Part shown: in pieces, positions 7,988-16,279 of the stretch
Layout: each line of letters begins with the position of its first letter
Numbering within the stretch: position 1 is the first letter of the stretch
Assembly (NCBI GenBank): GCA_937943575.1
Contig: CALEAV010000032.1
Span: 1 to 41,784, forward strand
DNA from: an uncultured bacterium
GTDB taxonomy: Bacteria; Desulfobacterota; Desulfobaccia; Desulfobaccales; 0-14-0-80-60-11
Direction of reading: 5' to 3'
Length of the DNA stretch: 41,784 nt
Translations under genes and position numbers: made by a program
The notes under the pieces: model-generated
Database searches by the model: none
Told to the model about the DNA's origin: nothing
What the model saw: the letters and a program-made list of their open reading frames with translations, nothing else

Positions 7988-8869
7988 TCATGGCCGTGAG
8001 GGCGGGGGTCCGTCGGCGGGCCGGGCCTGGCCCGGAAGCTCACCGGCCTTGGTCGGTCCCGGCGGCGTCCAGGGTTCCTCCACGTGCACCCACAGGGAGG
8101 CCCGCTTGTGCACCGGGTAGGCCCTGCCCTCCCGGGTGAGAGTGCCCTCAGCCCGGCTCACGGTGATGACCCACCAGCCGGGGCGGTCCAGGGTGACGGT
8201 GAAATAGCCGTTGAGGTCGGTCTTGGCGGTGCGGGTCAAAAGGGGCGAGTTCTCCCGGCCGAAGCGGTCCCGGGGCCGCCTCTCCGGGGGCACCGGGACG
8301 CCGCTCAGCGGCTCCACCTCCACCACCGCCCGGGTCAGGGGGCCGTTTTTGAAGACCGCCTTGCCCCTGAACGCCACCCCCGCCGGCCACCCATAAGGGC
8401 GGGTGAGGGGGACGATCTCCACCTCCAGCCCCAGGGTGTCATCCCAGCCCCTTTCCACCTCCACATGATAGATACTCTTGACCCAGTCCCGGATGAAGAC
8501 CTTGTCCTCGGGGATGAAGACCGGGGGGCTTTCCAGGACCAGGTAATAATCCCCCGGGGCGGCGGGGGTGAAGGCCGCTTCAAAGGCCCGGCGTTCCTGC
8601 CCGCTCTCCCCGTCCCGGAGGCGGTTCTCCCTGAGGGCTGCCGGCTCTTTGCGGCCGTCGGGGCCCCGGGCCCACATCCTGGGGGTCGGGGCGTCATCCA
8701 CCAGCATTTCCGCGGGGTGGCCCCAGAAGAGAGTCCACGCCGCCGCCTCCCCCTTCTGGCCAAAGCAGCCCGGGGTCTTGGGCACCAGCACGTGGACGTG
8801 GGCCGCCCCCGCCTGGGGCAGGAGAAGCAGGGCGGCTGCCACCACCGCCAGGTGCAGAAGCTGTCCCAT
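7988..8869 (-). CDS. DUF4198 exported protein (metal-uptake-associated family)
   Basis: The protein is about 293 residues from ATG at 8869. A GTG at 8881 would be only about 6 bases from the predicted transcription start and has no Shine-Dalgarno, while the ATG has AAGGTGAG at good spacing. A signal peptide (LLHLAVVAAALLLLPQAGAAHVHVLVP) is followed by a His-containing mature start. DUF4198 proteins are periplasmic, have an Ig-like or carboxypeptidase-regulatory fold, and often sit with nickel or cobalt importers. The late segment TAKTDLNGYFTVTLDRPGWW is the typical beta-sandwich core. No transporter gene is adjacent, so the metal link is only family knowledge. The C-terminal tail is Pro-rich. 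Confidence 0.8.
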   Translation of the reverse strand: MGQLLHLAVVAAALLLLPQAGAAHVHVLVPKTPGCFGQKGEAAAWTLFWGHPAEMLVDDAPTPRMWARGPDGRKEPAALRENRLRDGESGQERRAFEAAFTPAAPGDYYLVLESPPVFIPEDKVFIRDWVKSIYHVEVERGWDDTLGLEVEIVPLTRPYGWPAGVAFRGKAVFKNGPLTRAVVEVEPLSGVPVPPERRPRDRFGRENSPLLTRTAKTDLNGYFTVTLDRPGWWVITVSRAEGTLTREGRAYPVHKRASLWVHVEEPWTPPGPTKAGELPGQARPADGPPPSRP

Positions 8870-8893
8870 GGCCGGACTCACCTTCGTCAGCCA

Positions 8894-8923
8894 TCTTTAG
8901 CAAAAGCCGTCCCCCCTTGTCAA
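8894..8923 (-). promoter_or_regulatory. Sigma70-type promoter for the DUF4198 gene
   Basis: On the minus strand, TTGACA at 8918-8923 is followed after 18 bases by TAAAGA at 8894-8899. Transcription would begin near 8887, giving an 18-base leader before the ATG at 8869 that contains AAGGTGAG as ribosome-binding site. The AT-rich patch is conspicuous in this GC-rich region. Confidence 0.6.
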
Positions 8924-9537
8924 ATGGAACCTGGAGCCACCTTAAGGGGCAGGGTGGGCGCAGAAGTGCCGGGAGAGAGCCCCCGGGGCGGGGAGGCCCG
9001 GGGCTTGCGGGCTTGGGGAAGATTGCGGTTGCCAAAGAGGCCTCACGGAAATGCCCGGGGAGGGAGAACCTCCCATCCGGAGTAATTCCGGCAGCCGGAC
9101 CGAGGTGGGTGCCGGGAGATGCAGGGCGGCCGGTATGCGGGTGGCGGTCTGGCGGTGGCGGGGGATGAGGCGAAAGAGGTGGTCGTTCACCAGGTGGGAG
9201 TGACGGCTGCCGGCCTCGGCTGTGGCGGTGGCCTGGCATGGCCGCCGGCCGGGTGGGCGTTCGGCTGCCGGGGCGGGGACGATCATGGTCAGGGCCATAC
9301 GGCTGGGAAGGGTTGAAGTGCTGACGGGAGGATGGCAGAAAGCCCCCCCCCGTTGCCCGGCTTCCCTTTGCCCTTTTTTCCCGCCGCCCCCCCGCTCCTG
9401 CCGCCCCCCCCGTTCCTGCCGTCCCCCCGTTCCTGCCGCCCCCCCTTGTCTCTGCCGCCCTCCTTTATCCCTAGCGCCCCCCTTTATCCTGGTGCCCCTC
9501 CCTTGCCCCTTCCGATCCCGGCGGCCGCCGCCTGAGG
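8924..9537. other. Long intergenic stretch, no gene recognised
   Basis: These 614 bases between the DUF4198 promoter and the HD-GYP stop codon hold no credible gene. Open frames exist only because of the GC content and have no family resemblance. The right end is the C-rich tandem repeat listed separately. No clear terminator was found. Confidence 0.5.
9393..9513 (+). repeat. Degenerate tandem repeat, about 17-18 bp unit
   Basis: About six to seven copies of a unit like CGTTCCTGCCGCCCCCC run head to tail. The first three copies (from 9393, 9411 and 9428) are nearly identical, and later ones drift towards CTTTATCCCTAGCGCCCC. The strand asymmetry is extreme: the top strand is almost pure pyrimidine. 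It lies just downstream of the HD-GYP gene stop. Confidence 0.75.
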
Positions 9538-10488
9538 TCAGGCCTGGGCGGTGAGCCGGTCCAGGAAGCGGCGCACATTTTCCAGCAGCCGCAGGTCGAA
9601 TTCGGAGCCGTGAGCGCCGGAGTAGAGCATGCAGGCCAGGGCTTTGGCCGGACTTAAGGGGGGGCGCCAGGGCCGGACCGAGGTGAGGGCCTCAAAGGTG
9701 TCCAGGATTCTCAGCAGCCGGGCGTAAGGGTGGATGGCGGCCAGGGGCAGGCCCAGGGGGTAGCCGCTGCCGTCGGCGTTTTCATGGTGTTGGGCCACCA
9801 TGAGGAAGACCTTCCCCGGGAGCTGGGGGAAGGGGGTCAAAAGCTGCACCCCGCCCTGGGGGTGGCGGCGCAGGAGCTCCAGTTCGTCGCTGTTCAAGGG
9901 GCCGCTCTTCTCCCAGGCGCCGGGGAGGGCGGTCATCCCCAGGTCGTGGAGGAGGGCGCCCAGCCCCAGGGTGCGGGCGGCGGTCTCCGGCCAGGAATTA
10001 TGGCGGGCGTAGCTGAGGGCGAGGAGGCTGACATTGAGGCAATGGCCCGCCAGGCCGGCGTCCAGGCGGCGGAAACTGAGGGCCAGTGCGCCCAGACGGG
10101 GGGCGGCGGCCAGCAGGCGGTAGAGGGTGCCCACCAGGTCCCGGGCCACATCCAACAAGGGGCCGGAGCGGCACTGAGGGGAATTATAGAACTGCCGGGT
10201 CCAGGCCAGCAGGAGGTCGTAGAGGAGCGCCCCCTTCTCCTCCGGCGAGGGCCCCTGGTCCTGCATCAGGTCCTGCATCGCCTGGCGCAGGGTCACCAGC
10301 AGGCGCTGGGAGTTGGCCTTGAGGCCGTTGGCCTCATCCCCGGCCGGCCCCTCCTCCGGGGGGAGGTTTTCTCCCGGTGCGGGCAGGCTTAAAGAGGCTT
10401 CCGGCGCCCGAACCGCTGGCAGCGTGTCCTGTCCCCACCCGGTCATCTCCGTTTTGACGCCCTCTGCCGCCGGTTCCGCCTGGCTCAT
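9538..10488 (-). CDS. HD-GYP domain protein (putative c-di-GMP phosphodiesterase)
   Basis: The protein is 316 residues. The first 85 residues are Pro/Ala/Glu-rich and probably disordered. The HD-GYP domain follows: HCLNVSLLALSYA near residue 147, HDLGM near residue 178, a later metal-site His (LLRRHPQGGVQLL), and the signature HHENADGSGYPLGLP near residue 229. These residues bind the di- or tri-iron centre that hydrolyses c-di-GMP, so the enzyme looks active. There is no receiver or sensor domain, so input would have to come through the N-terminal helices or a partner. It lies downstream of the operon coding for a PilZ-like protein and a MinD-type ATPase, separated by 281 bases, which supports a common c-di-GMP theme. 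Confidence 0.88.
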   Translation of the reverse strand: MSQAEPAAEGVKTEMTGWGQDTLPAVRAPEASLSLPAPGENLPPEEGPAGDEANGLKANSQRLLVTLRQAMQDLMQDQGPSPEEKGALLYDLLLAWTRQFYNSPQCRSGPLLDVARDLVGTLYRLLAAAPRLGALALSFRRLDAGLAGHCLNVSLLALSYARHNSWPETAARTLGLGALLHDLGMTALPGAWEKSGPLNSDELELLRRHPQGGVQLLTPFPQLPGKVFLMVAQHHENADGSGYPLGLPLAAIHPYARLLRILDTFEALTSVRPWRPPLSPAKALACMLYSGAHGSEFDLRLLENVRRFLDRLTAQA

Positions 10489-10769
10489 CCTGTCATCCTC
10501 GTCTGCCCTGGGTCACAGGGGATGCATCCGTCTCGGCCTGCCCCCCTGCCGCGGCCCACGGGACCGGCAAGGGGGAAGATGGTCCCTTCATCACTTCTCT
10601 TTCCGGGGTTACGGCCACGGGGCCTCTCCCGTGATTCGGAGGGGCCTCTCTGGGGATGCCCTCCCGGTGCAGTCCGTCGGGGGTGCGGCGGCCCGGCCAA
10701 GGCAAGGCACCCGGGTCAGCTCCCTCCCGCCGCGTCCGCCTCCCTTTGCCCAGGCCGGTCTCATGCCGG

Positions 10770-11777
10770 TTACGCCGGGGCCCGGCGCCAGAGGCGGGCC
10801 ATGGTGCCCACGGGGCGAGGTTCCCCGGTCTGCGCGGCCTCCTCCGGGGGGAGGGAGGATCCGGGCAGACTGGCCCGGGCCACCGATTCGGCGATCTGTT
10901 CCAGATCTTTCACCGCCTGGCCCTTTTCCTGACGGAGCGGGAAGGGCATCATCTGGTTGACCGCCGCCTCCACGGCCGGATCAAAGGAGAGGCGACCCAG
11001 GATGCGGGGGGAGATGCTGAGGAAAGAGGTGCAGACCCGCTCCACGATGGCCCCGGCCTGGAAGTCCCGGTCGCTCTTCACCATGTTCACCACCAGGTTG
11101 ACTTTGAACTGCCGGAGCAGGTCCACCAGCCGTTGGTGGCTCTCCGGCTCCGTCTGCTTGAGCTTGAGGAGGACGTCATGCATGGACCTCACCTGCTCGG
11201 GACTGTCCTTGAGGTCCGTCTGCTGCAGGAGATCCAGCACCCGGGGGTGTTTGGCGAATTCCCGGGAGATCTGGCGGTAGAGGCCGCTTTTGATGAAGCC
11301 GTAGACATTCTGCAGCGAGGTGGCCTGGCTGGTGAGGACGCAGATCTTCCCGGGCGAGTAATTGAAGAAATCCAGGACGTTGAAGGAGGTGCCGGCGCCC
11401 AGGTCCAGGAGCACCAGGTCGGCCGGCAGATCCTCGATCTGGTTGAGGAGGCGCACCTTCTGGGCGTAGGTGGGGTTGGCCGCCCCCAGGATGTCGTCGG
11501 CGCCGCAGATGAGGCCGATGCCGGCGATCTGGGTTTCGATGATGAGATCCTCGAGCCGGCCGACCCGTTTCAGCAGGAAGTCCTCCAGGGTGAGGGGCGG
11601 GTAGCGCACCCCCATGAGGGTGTGGAGGTTGGCGCCGCCCAGGTCGGCGTCCACCAGGATGACCTTCTTGCCCAGGCGGGCCAGGCAGATCCCCAGGCCC
11701 AGGGTGAAGACGCTCTTGCCCACCCCGCCTTTGCCGCCGCCGATGCTCCACAATTTTCTTGTGCTCAGCTCCTGCAT
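10770..11777 (-). CDS. MinD/FlhG-family ParA-like ATPase
   Basis: The protein is about 335 residues from ATG at 11777, chosen because GGGA sits 6 bases upstream; a GTG lies 6 bases earlier. The deviant Walker A motif GGKGGVGKSVFT is near residue 14, VDADLGGANLHTLMG is the switch region, and LVLLDLGAG is Walker B. The family dimerises on ATP and positions cell machinery; FlhG/FleN-like members count flagella or control pili. The C-terminus has no clear amphipathic MinD membrane helix and ends Arg-rich. No minC, minE, flhF or flagellar gene is adjacent. It is the last gene of a run with a PilZ-like protein (33-39 bases upstream) and a Prim-Pol-like protein. Confidence 0.88.
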   Translation of the reverse strand: MQELSTRKLWSIGGGKGGVGKSVFTLGLGICLARLGKKVILVDADLGGANLHTLMGVRYPPLTLEDFLLKRVGRLEDLIIETQIAGIGLICGADDILGAANPTYAQKVRLLNQIEDLPADLVLLDLGAGTSFNVLDFFNYSPGKICVLTSQATSLQNVYGFIKSGLYRQISREFAKHPRVLDLLQQTDLKDSPEQVRSMHDVLLKLKQTEPESHQRLVDLLRQFKVNLVVNMVKSDRDFQAGAIVERVCTSFLSISPRILGRLSFDPAVEAAVNQMMPFPLRQEKGQAVKDLEQIAESVARASLPGSSLPPEEAAQTGEPRPVGTMARLWRRAPA

Positions 11778-11816
11778 CGCCACTCCCTTTGCCCTTTGGG
11801 GCCCGGACAGCTGCTC

Positions 11817-12413
11817 TTACGGCCGGGAGGCGGCCCGGGAGCGCCACAGGGACCAGATGCTTTTGGCGGCCATCATCAGACAGCCATAGAGGGCCATGAT
11901 GCAGCCATACAGCTTCAGGGTGTCCGGGCCGGCCAGGTACAGGGTGGTGCCGGCGGCCACCGCGCCCACTCCCACCAGGTAGGCGGCCTGTTCCGCCACC
12001 TGGGCCGGGCGGCTGCGATGCACCTCATCCCAGGCGTCCCACAGCTCCTTGAGGTCCCGGGGAAACGACCCCATATGCTCCTCCAGCACCCGGCGCACCT
12101 CCAGGTCCGGTTCCTTGAGTTCGAAGGCCACGATGAAGCCCTGGGCCGCGGGCCGGGTCCAGGAGATGCGGCCGGGAATGTCCCGCAGGGGGGAGGAGTC
12201 GGCGGGGACGGTGAGCACGGCTTCCCGCCCGCCCAGGGAGAACAGAGCCGACGGGGCGTCGTTGTCGGGGACCTCCAACAGCGCCCCGGTGGCTGACAGG
12301 CTGTTGATCCGCACCGGGAGCTGGAGGGGCTCCCGGCCCCGTCCCCGGGGGGTCACGGAGAGGATGAGGTCCCCCGTTCCCCGGGAGCTCTTCGGGCCAC
12401 GTTCCTCGCTCAT
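11817..12413 (-). CDS. PilZ-like domain protein with C-terminal membrane segments
   Basis: The protein is about 198 residues. The start at 12413 overlaps the previous stop (ATGA), so translation is coupled. The N-terminal 110 residues look like a PilZ barrel: an Arg-rich stretch (PRGRGREPLQLP) followed by NSLSATGALLEV, which fits the D/NxSxxG part of the c-di-GMP site, and a final strand FIVAFEL. The exact RxxxR spacing is not canonical, so nucleotide binding is inferred. Two hydrophobic segments near the C-terminus (YLVGVGAVAAGTTLYLAG and KLYGCIMALYGCLMMAAKSI) would anchor it in the inner membrane. It sits between the Prim-Pol-like gene and the MinD-like ATPase. Confidence 0.65.
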   Translation of the reverse strand: MSEERGPKSSRGTGDLILSVTPRGRGREPLQLPVRINSLSATGALLEVPDNDAPSALFSLGGREAVLTVPADSSPLRDIPGRISWTRPAAQGFIVAFELKEPDLEVRRVLEEHMGSFPRDLKELWDAWDEVHRSRPAQVAEQAAYLVGVGAVAAGTTLYLAGPDTLKLYGCIMALYGCLMMAAKSIWSLWRSRAASRP

Positions 12414-13837
12414 TCCTGCCACCACGATCGGTACCATCCCTTTTTTGGCTTTTTGGCGGTCAGCTGCTGGCGGAGGTATTCCAGCTCCGCGGTCCACTGG
12501 CTCTCCAGCTTGTCCCTCAGGGCCTTGTTCTGCCGGTTCTCCCGCCGGAAGATCTCCTGCAGGGCCCCCAGCTTGCCCAGCTCGTAGATCATGGCCTCAT
12601 AGCGCCGGCGCTCCACCAGCAGGTTTTCCTGGGTCAGGCGCAGGATCTCCTGCCAGGAGGGCGGGGCCGGGCCCGCCGGTTCGGGCCGGGAATGGCCGTT
12701 GCCCCCGGGAGGGGGGGGCGCCATGCCGGCGGCCGGAGGTGTGGCCTCCGGGGCGGTGGGAACCGGAGCCTCCGGGTCCCCCGTGGCCGGAGCCCGGGCC
12801 TCGGCCTCCCGGGCCGGGGCGAAGCCCCCGGTCAGCGGCTGCACTCCCGAGAGGGCCTGCTTCACCAGCTCCTCCAGGTGGGCCGCCTTCTCCCAGGACT
12901 CCCGGGAATCCCCCAGGGGCGCATGCCACAGGAGCCCCAAAAGCACTGCCGGATCCTCCAGCCCCACGGCCCGGGCCTCGGAGAGCAGGGTGCGATAGTA
13001 GGCCTCAAAGGACACGGCCGGGGCCAGCAGGGCCTGGAGAATGCGGGGATGCGGCTGGATGAGGGGGTAAATCCGGCTCCAGGCCAGGACCTCGTCCAGG
13101 GGTTTGGCCTTCTCCGACTTAAGGCGCGGGGCATGGTCGGTGATGAAACGGCACAGGGCCGGAGAGGGCCGGGTGGGGGGGCTCTCCCAGGGCGGCCGCA
13201 GCCACCGGAGGTTGGTCTGCAGCTGGGGGTCCATGGAAGGCGGCGCCAGCACCAGGCCGCCCTCCCCGAAGATCATGATCTGGAAGCCCTCCAGGAAAAA
13301 GGACGACGGCGGCTGCCAGCCCTTGGGCAGGGTGTAGTAGTGCTGCTCCCGTTCCAGACCCACTTCCGCCACACAGCCCGACCCCCACTCCCCCCGGCGG
13401 TCGAAGGGGGGGCGGCTCTCCTCCCGGTGGACCTCCACCACCAATAACCGGGACGGGGCGCCGGTGCGGATGCCCAGATTCACCTGATGCCCTTCCAGGC
13501 TCCAATCCGTCAGCCTCGCCGCCCAGACCTCCTCCCCCTCCCGGAAATCCAGGTCAAAGGCGGGTTCCCCCCGCAGATTCACCGCCACCAGCTCCCAGCC
13601 CATTTTGCGGTACTTCCCGGCGTATTGGATGAGGGTGTCGCTGTAGTCCAGGTTCCGTTTCAAATGCAGGATGCGTTCCAGCTCCTCCTCCCTCAGGCCG
13701 GAGAAGTTGCGTTTGGGGGCTGAGCGCGGGCCGCTGCCGGCCTTGGCGCCTCCCCCCCGGCCGCCGCCTTCGGCCCCCTCGCCGCCCGTTTCCTTGGGGA
13801 GGGCCTGGCCGCCCTGCATCAGGAAGGTGTCCTCCAC
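12410..13837 (-). CDS. Degenerate Prim-Pol (archaeo-eukaryotic primase)-like protein with coiled-coil C-terminus
   Basis: The protein is 475 residues from GTG at 13837 (GAGGA upstream). After a disordered Gly/Ala leader, residues 62-205 can be laid along the bifunctional primase/polymerase N-terminal domain of the mobile-element protein at 37660-38529. YAGKYRKMGWELVAV matches YARRGWRVLPL, NLGIRTG matches NVGVATG, LLVVEVHRE stands where LLVVDVDPR should be, QHYY matches WHLY, and GEGGLVLAPPS matches GPGGYVVAPPS. The two metal-binding Asp residues are therefore Glu135 and His137, and the third Asp is lost, so polymerase activity is unlikely. A Pro-rich linker and a C-terminal coiled coil (about residues 400-460) follow. 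It is the first gene of the operon with the PilZ-like and MinD-like proteins. Confidence 0.6.
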   Translation of the reverse strand: MEDTFLMQGGQALPKETGGEGAEGGGRGGGAKAGSGPRSAPKRNFSGLREEELERILHLKRNLDYSDTLIQYAGKYRKMGWELVAVNLRGEPAFDLDFREGEEVWAARLTDWSLEGHQVNLGIRTGAPSRLLVVEVHREESRPPFDRRGEWGSGCVAEVGLEREQHYYTLPKGWQPPSSFFLEGFQIMIFGEGGLVLAPPSMDPQLQTNLRWLRPPWESPPTRPSPALCRFITDHAPRLKSEKAKPLDEVLAWSRIYPLIQPHPRILQALLAPAVSFEAYYRTLLSEARAVGLEDPAVLLGLLWHAPLGDSRESWEKAAHLEELVKQALSGVQPLTGGFAPAREAEARAPATGDPEAPVPTAPEATPPAAGMAPPPPGGNGHSRPEPAGPAPPSWQEILRLTQENLLVERRRYEAMIYELGKLGALQEIFRRENRQNKALRDKLESQWTAELEYLRQQLTAKKPKKGWYRSWWQE

Positions 13838-14132
13838 TTTTGATCCTCAGAACCCCTGGGATGACTCGGCCTCAGTCCGCCGGCCCGGCAGACTCACCGG
13901 GGTCGGCTCCCGGGACGGGGCTGTTTCGGTCTGCACCTGGCTGACCCCGTCCGCCGGGGTGCCTCCCCCCTTCCCCGGACGGAAAGGCTCCCGGAGCGAG
14001 AGCAATTGCCCAGAACAAAAGCACGCCGCCCCGTCCCGCCTCTTCCTCCCCCCCCCGCTACTTCCCCTATCGGCCCTCTTCGCCGGTTGCTTAAATCCAT
14101 TGCACCCCCCTTCCCCAACGCTGAACTTTCCC
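13838..14132. other. Divergent intergenic region
   Basis: The 350 bases between the Prim-Pol-like gene (leftward) and trpB (rightward) must hold both promoters. The trpB promoter at the right end is clear. For the leftward operon I see no good -35/-10 pair. C-runs dominate 14045-14125. No gene is recognised. Confidence 0.5.
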
Positions 14133-14161
14133 TTGACAGGCGCCGGCGGACGGCCTAATAC
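14133..14161 (+). promoter_or_regulatory. Consensus sigma70-type promoter for trpB
   Basis: TTGACA at 14133-14138 and TAATAC at 14156-14161 are separated by exactly 17 bases. Transcription would start near 14168, giving a leader of about 21 bases that carries AAGGAG at 14178-14183, five bases before the ATG at 14189. The leader is too short for a trp attenuator or T-box, so no leader-based tryptophan control is visible. Confidence 0.75.
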
Positions 14162-14188
14162 AAGGGCATCTTGTCCCAAGGAGTTCCC

Positions 14189-15553
14189 ATGGAGTCATAC
14201 AAGATCGTGCTGCCCGAGGCGGACTTGCCGGCGGCCTGGTACAACATCCAGCCGGATCTGCCCCGGCCCCTGCCCCCCTATCTCCATCCCGCCACCGGCC
14301 GGCCCGTGACCCCCGAGGACCTGGCCGCCATCTTCCCTCCGGAGCTCATCCGCCAGGAGATGAGCCAGGAGCGGGAGATCCCCATTCCGGAGGCGGTGCG
14401 GGAGATCTACCGCCTCTGGCGCCCCACGCCCTTGAGGCGGGCCGTGCGGCTGGAGCAGGCCCTTTCCACCCCGGCCCGCATCTACTACAAGGATGAGTCG
14501 GTGAGCCCGGCGGGCAGCCACAAACCCAACACCTCGGTGCCCCAGGCCTACTACAACAGGATCGCCGGCATCCAGAGGCTGGCCACCGAGACCGGTGCCG
14601 GCCAGTGGGGGAGCGCTTTGGCCCTGGCTTGCAACTTCTTCGGGCTGGAGTGCACCGTCTATATGGTGAAGGTGAGCTATCAGCAGAAGCCCTATCGGCG
14701 CTCCCTCATGCAGATCTGGGGGGCGGAGGTGCTGGCCTCCCCCACGGAGCGCACCCAGGCCGGCCGCCGCATCCTGGCCGAAACCCCGGACACCCCCGGC
14801 AGCCTAGGGATCGCCATCTCCGAGGCGGTGGAGGACGCCGCCACCCATGAGGACACCAACTACTCCCTGGGCAGCGTCCTCAACCACGTCATGCTCCACC
14901 AGACGGTCATCGGCCTGGAGACCAAAAAGCAGCTGGCCCTGGCCGGGGAGACTCCCGACGTCCTCATCGGCTGCGTGGGCGGCGGCAGCAACTTCGCCGG
15001 CTTGGTCTTCCCCTTCGTGCCGGACAAACTGAAGGGGCAGAACCTCAGGCTGGTGGCGGTGGAGCCCACCGCCTGCCCCACCCTCACCCGGGGGGCCTAC
15101 GCCTACGATTTCGGGGACACCGTGGGGCTCACCCCCCTCATGCTCATGCACACCCTGGGGCACGGCTTTGTCCCCCCGGGCATCCACGCCGGCGGCCTGC
15201 GCTACCATGGGGACTCCCCCCTGGTCTGCCTCCTGGTGCATGAGAAGGTCATCGAGGCCCGGGCCTATCCCCAGACCCCGGTCTTTGAGGCGGCCCGGTT
15301 CTTTGCCCGGTGCGAAGGGGTGGTGCCGGCGCCGGAGACCGCCCACGCGGTGAAGGCCGCCATCGACGAGGCCATCCGCTGCCGGGAGGAGAACCGGCCT
15401 GAGGTCATCGTCTTCAACTTCTCCGGCCATGGTTTCCTGGATCTGGCGGCCTACGACGCCTTCCTGGCAGGCAGGCTGGAGGATGTGGAGTTTCCTGAAG
15501 CGGAGCTCCGGCGCTCCCTGGCGGACCTTCCGAAAGTGCCCCGGGCGGATTGA
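14189..15553 (+). CDS. trpB: Tryptophan synthase beta chain, TrpB2 type
   Basis: The protein is 454 residues, about 50 longer than TrpB1 and typical of TrpB2. ATG at 14189 is chosen for its AAGGAG; an in-frame TTG lies 18 bases earlier. PLP is bound by the Lys of [15 protein letters not shown] (near residue 111), and the phosphate by [12 protein letters not shown] near residue 267. It condenses indole or a related nucleophile with serine to give tryptophan. TrpB2 enzymes usually work without a tightly bound alpha subunit and act in indole salvage or as the main beta chain. No trpA or other trp gene is adjacent; it is a single-gene unit with its own promoter. Confidence 0.9.
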   Translation: MESYKIVLPEADLPAAWYNIQPDLPRPLPPYLHPATGRPVTPEDLAAIFPPELIRQEMSQEREIPIPEAVREIYRLWRPTPLRRAVRLEQALSTPARIYYKDESVSPAGSHKPNTSVPQAYYNRIAGIQRLATETGAGQWGSALALACNFFGLECTVYMVKVSYQQKPYRRSLMQIWGAEVLASPTERTQAGRRILAETPDTPGSLGIAISEAVEDAATHEDTNYSLGSVLNHVMLHQTVIGLETKKQLALAGETPDVLIGCVGGGSNFAGLVFPFVPDKLKGQNLRLVAVEPTACPTLTRGAYAYDFGDTVGLTPLMLMHTLGHGFVPPGIHAGGLRYHGDSPLVCLLVHEKVIEARAYPQTPVFEAARFFARCEGVVPAPETAHAVKAAIDEAIRCREENRPEVIVFNFSGHGFLDLAAYDAFLAGRLEDVEFPEAELRRSLADLPKVPRAD

Positions 15554-15692
15554 CCGTGAGGATGGGAGAGGGGGCCATGGAGTCGTGGGCCCCTGCCCCC
15601 TCTTCCATGCCCCCATGTCCAACCCCGGATGAATGGGATCGGGAGGGGAGGGCGGGGGGCCGGTGCTCCCTCAGAGGGACGGGAGCGGCCTG

Positions 15693-16148
15693 TCACTCCG
15701 CCAGGGGCAGAAAGGCGCCCGCCGCCCGCTGGCGCACGGCCCGGCGGATGACCTGGGCGGTGAAAGGGGGGAGCTCCAGGCTGTCCAGCTCTGCCAGGGT
15801 CACGAAACGGGCCGCGGTGATGTCCGAGGCGGGCCGGGGCTCGCCGGCCACGTGCTCGCAGGCAAAGTCCACCAGGACGTAGTGATAGGGGACGCCGCCC
15901 GCCTCATCCCGGTAGATGCGCTCCAGCACCGCGGTGATGCCCAGGATGCGGACGGCGAGGCCGGTCTCCTCCCGCACCTCCCTGAGCAGGGCCTCAGGCA
16001 GGCGCTCCCCCACCTCCACCAGGCCGCCGGGGAGGCTCCAGTCGCCTTTCTGGGGCTCCTGGCCCCGACGCACCAGGAGGACCTCCTCCCCCCGGAAGAT
16101 GACTGCGCCCACCCCCACCAGGGGCTGCTCTGGATAATGGCGTTTCAT
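15693..16148 (-). CDS. Nudix hydrolase
   Basis: The protein is 151 residues. The Nudix box GGLVEVGERLPEALLREVRE continues into ETGL and matches Gx5Ex7REUxEExGU completely, so the metal-binding glutamates are intact. The N-terminal VGVGAVIFRGEEVLLVRRG strand and the C-terminal LPPFTAQVIRRAV fit the ADP-ribose/NADH pyrophosphatase-like group, but the substrate (nucleoside diphosphate linked to another moiety) cannot be assigned. It converges on trpB and is followed by GC-rich spacer sequence. There is no operon partner. Confidence 0.88.
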   Translation of the reverse strand: MKRHYPEQPLVGVGAVIFRGEEVLLVRRGQEPQKGDWSLPGGLVEVGERLPEALLREVREETGLAVRILGITAVLERIYRDEAGGVPYHYVLVDFACEHVAGEPRPASDITAARFVTLAELDSLELPPFTAQVIRRAVRQRAAGAFLPLAE

Positions 16149-16279
16149 AACCTGGGGTGATTCCGGGGCAGGGGGCCAGGGATCTCCCCCCTGCCCTCTC
16201 TATGTGCCCCTCACCCTAACCCTGGTAGAAGGGGGCGGGAGGGGAGTGCATGGGGCCTTTGGTCCCCCAGCCCTCCCCC

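Noticed and set aside
10656-12296. Long plus-strand open frame (546 codons)
   Set aside because: It is antisense to the MinD-like and PilZ-like genes; its translation is His/Gly/Gln-rich with no family, a GC-driven shadow.
14162-14188. Tryptophan leader/attenuator or T-box before trpB
   Set aside because: The leader is only about 20 bases, too short for either.
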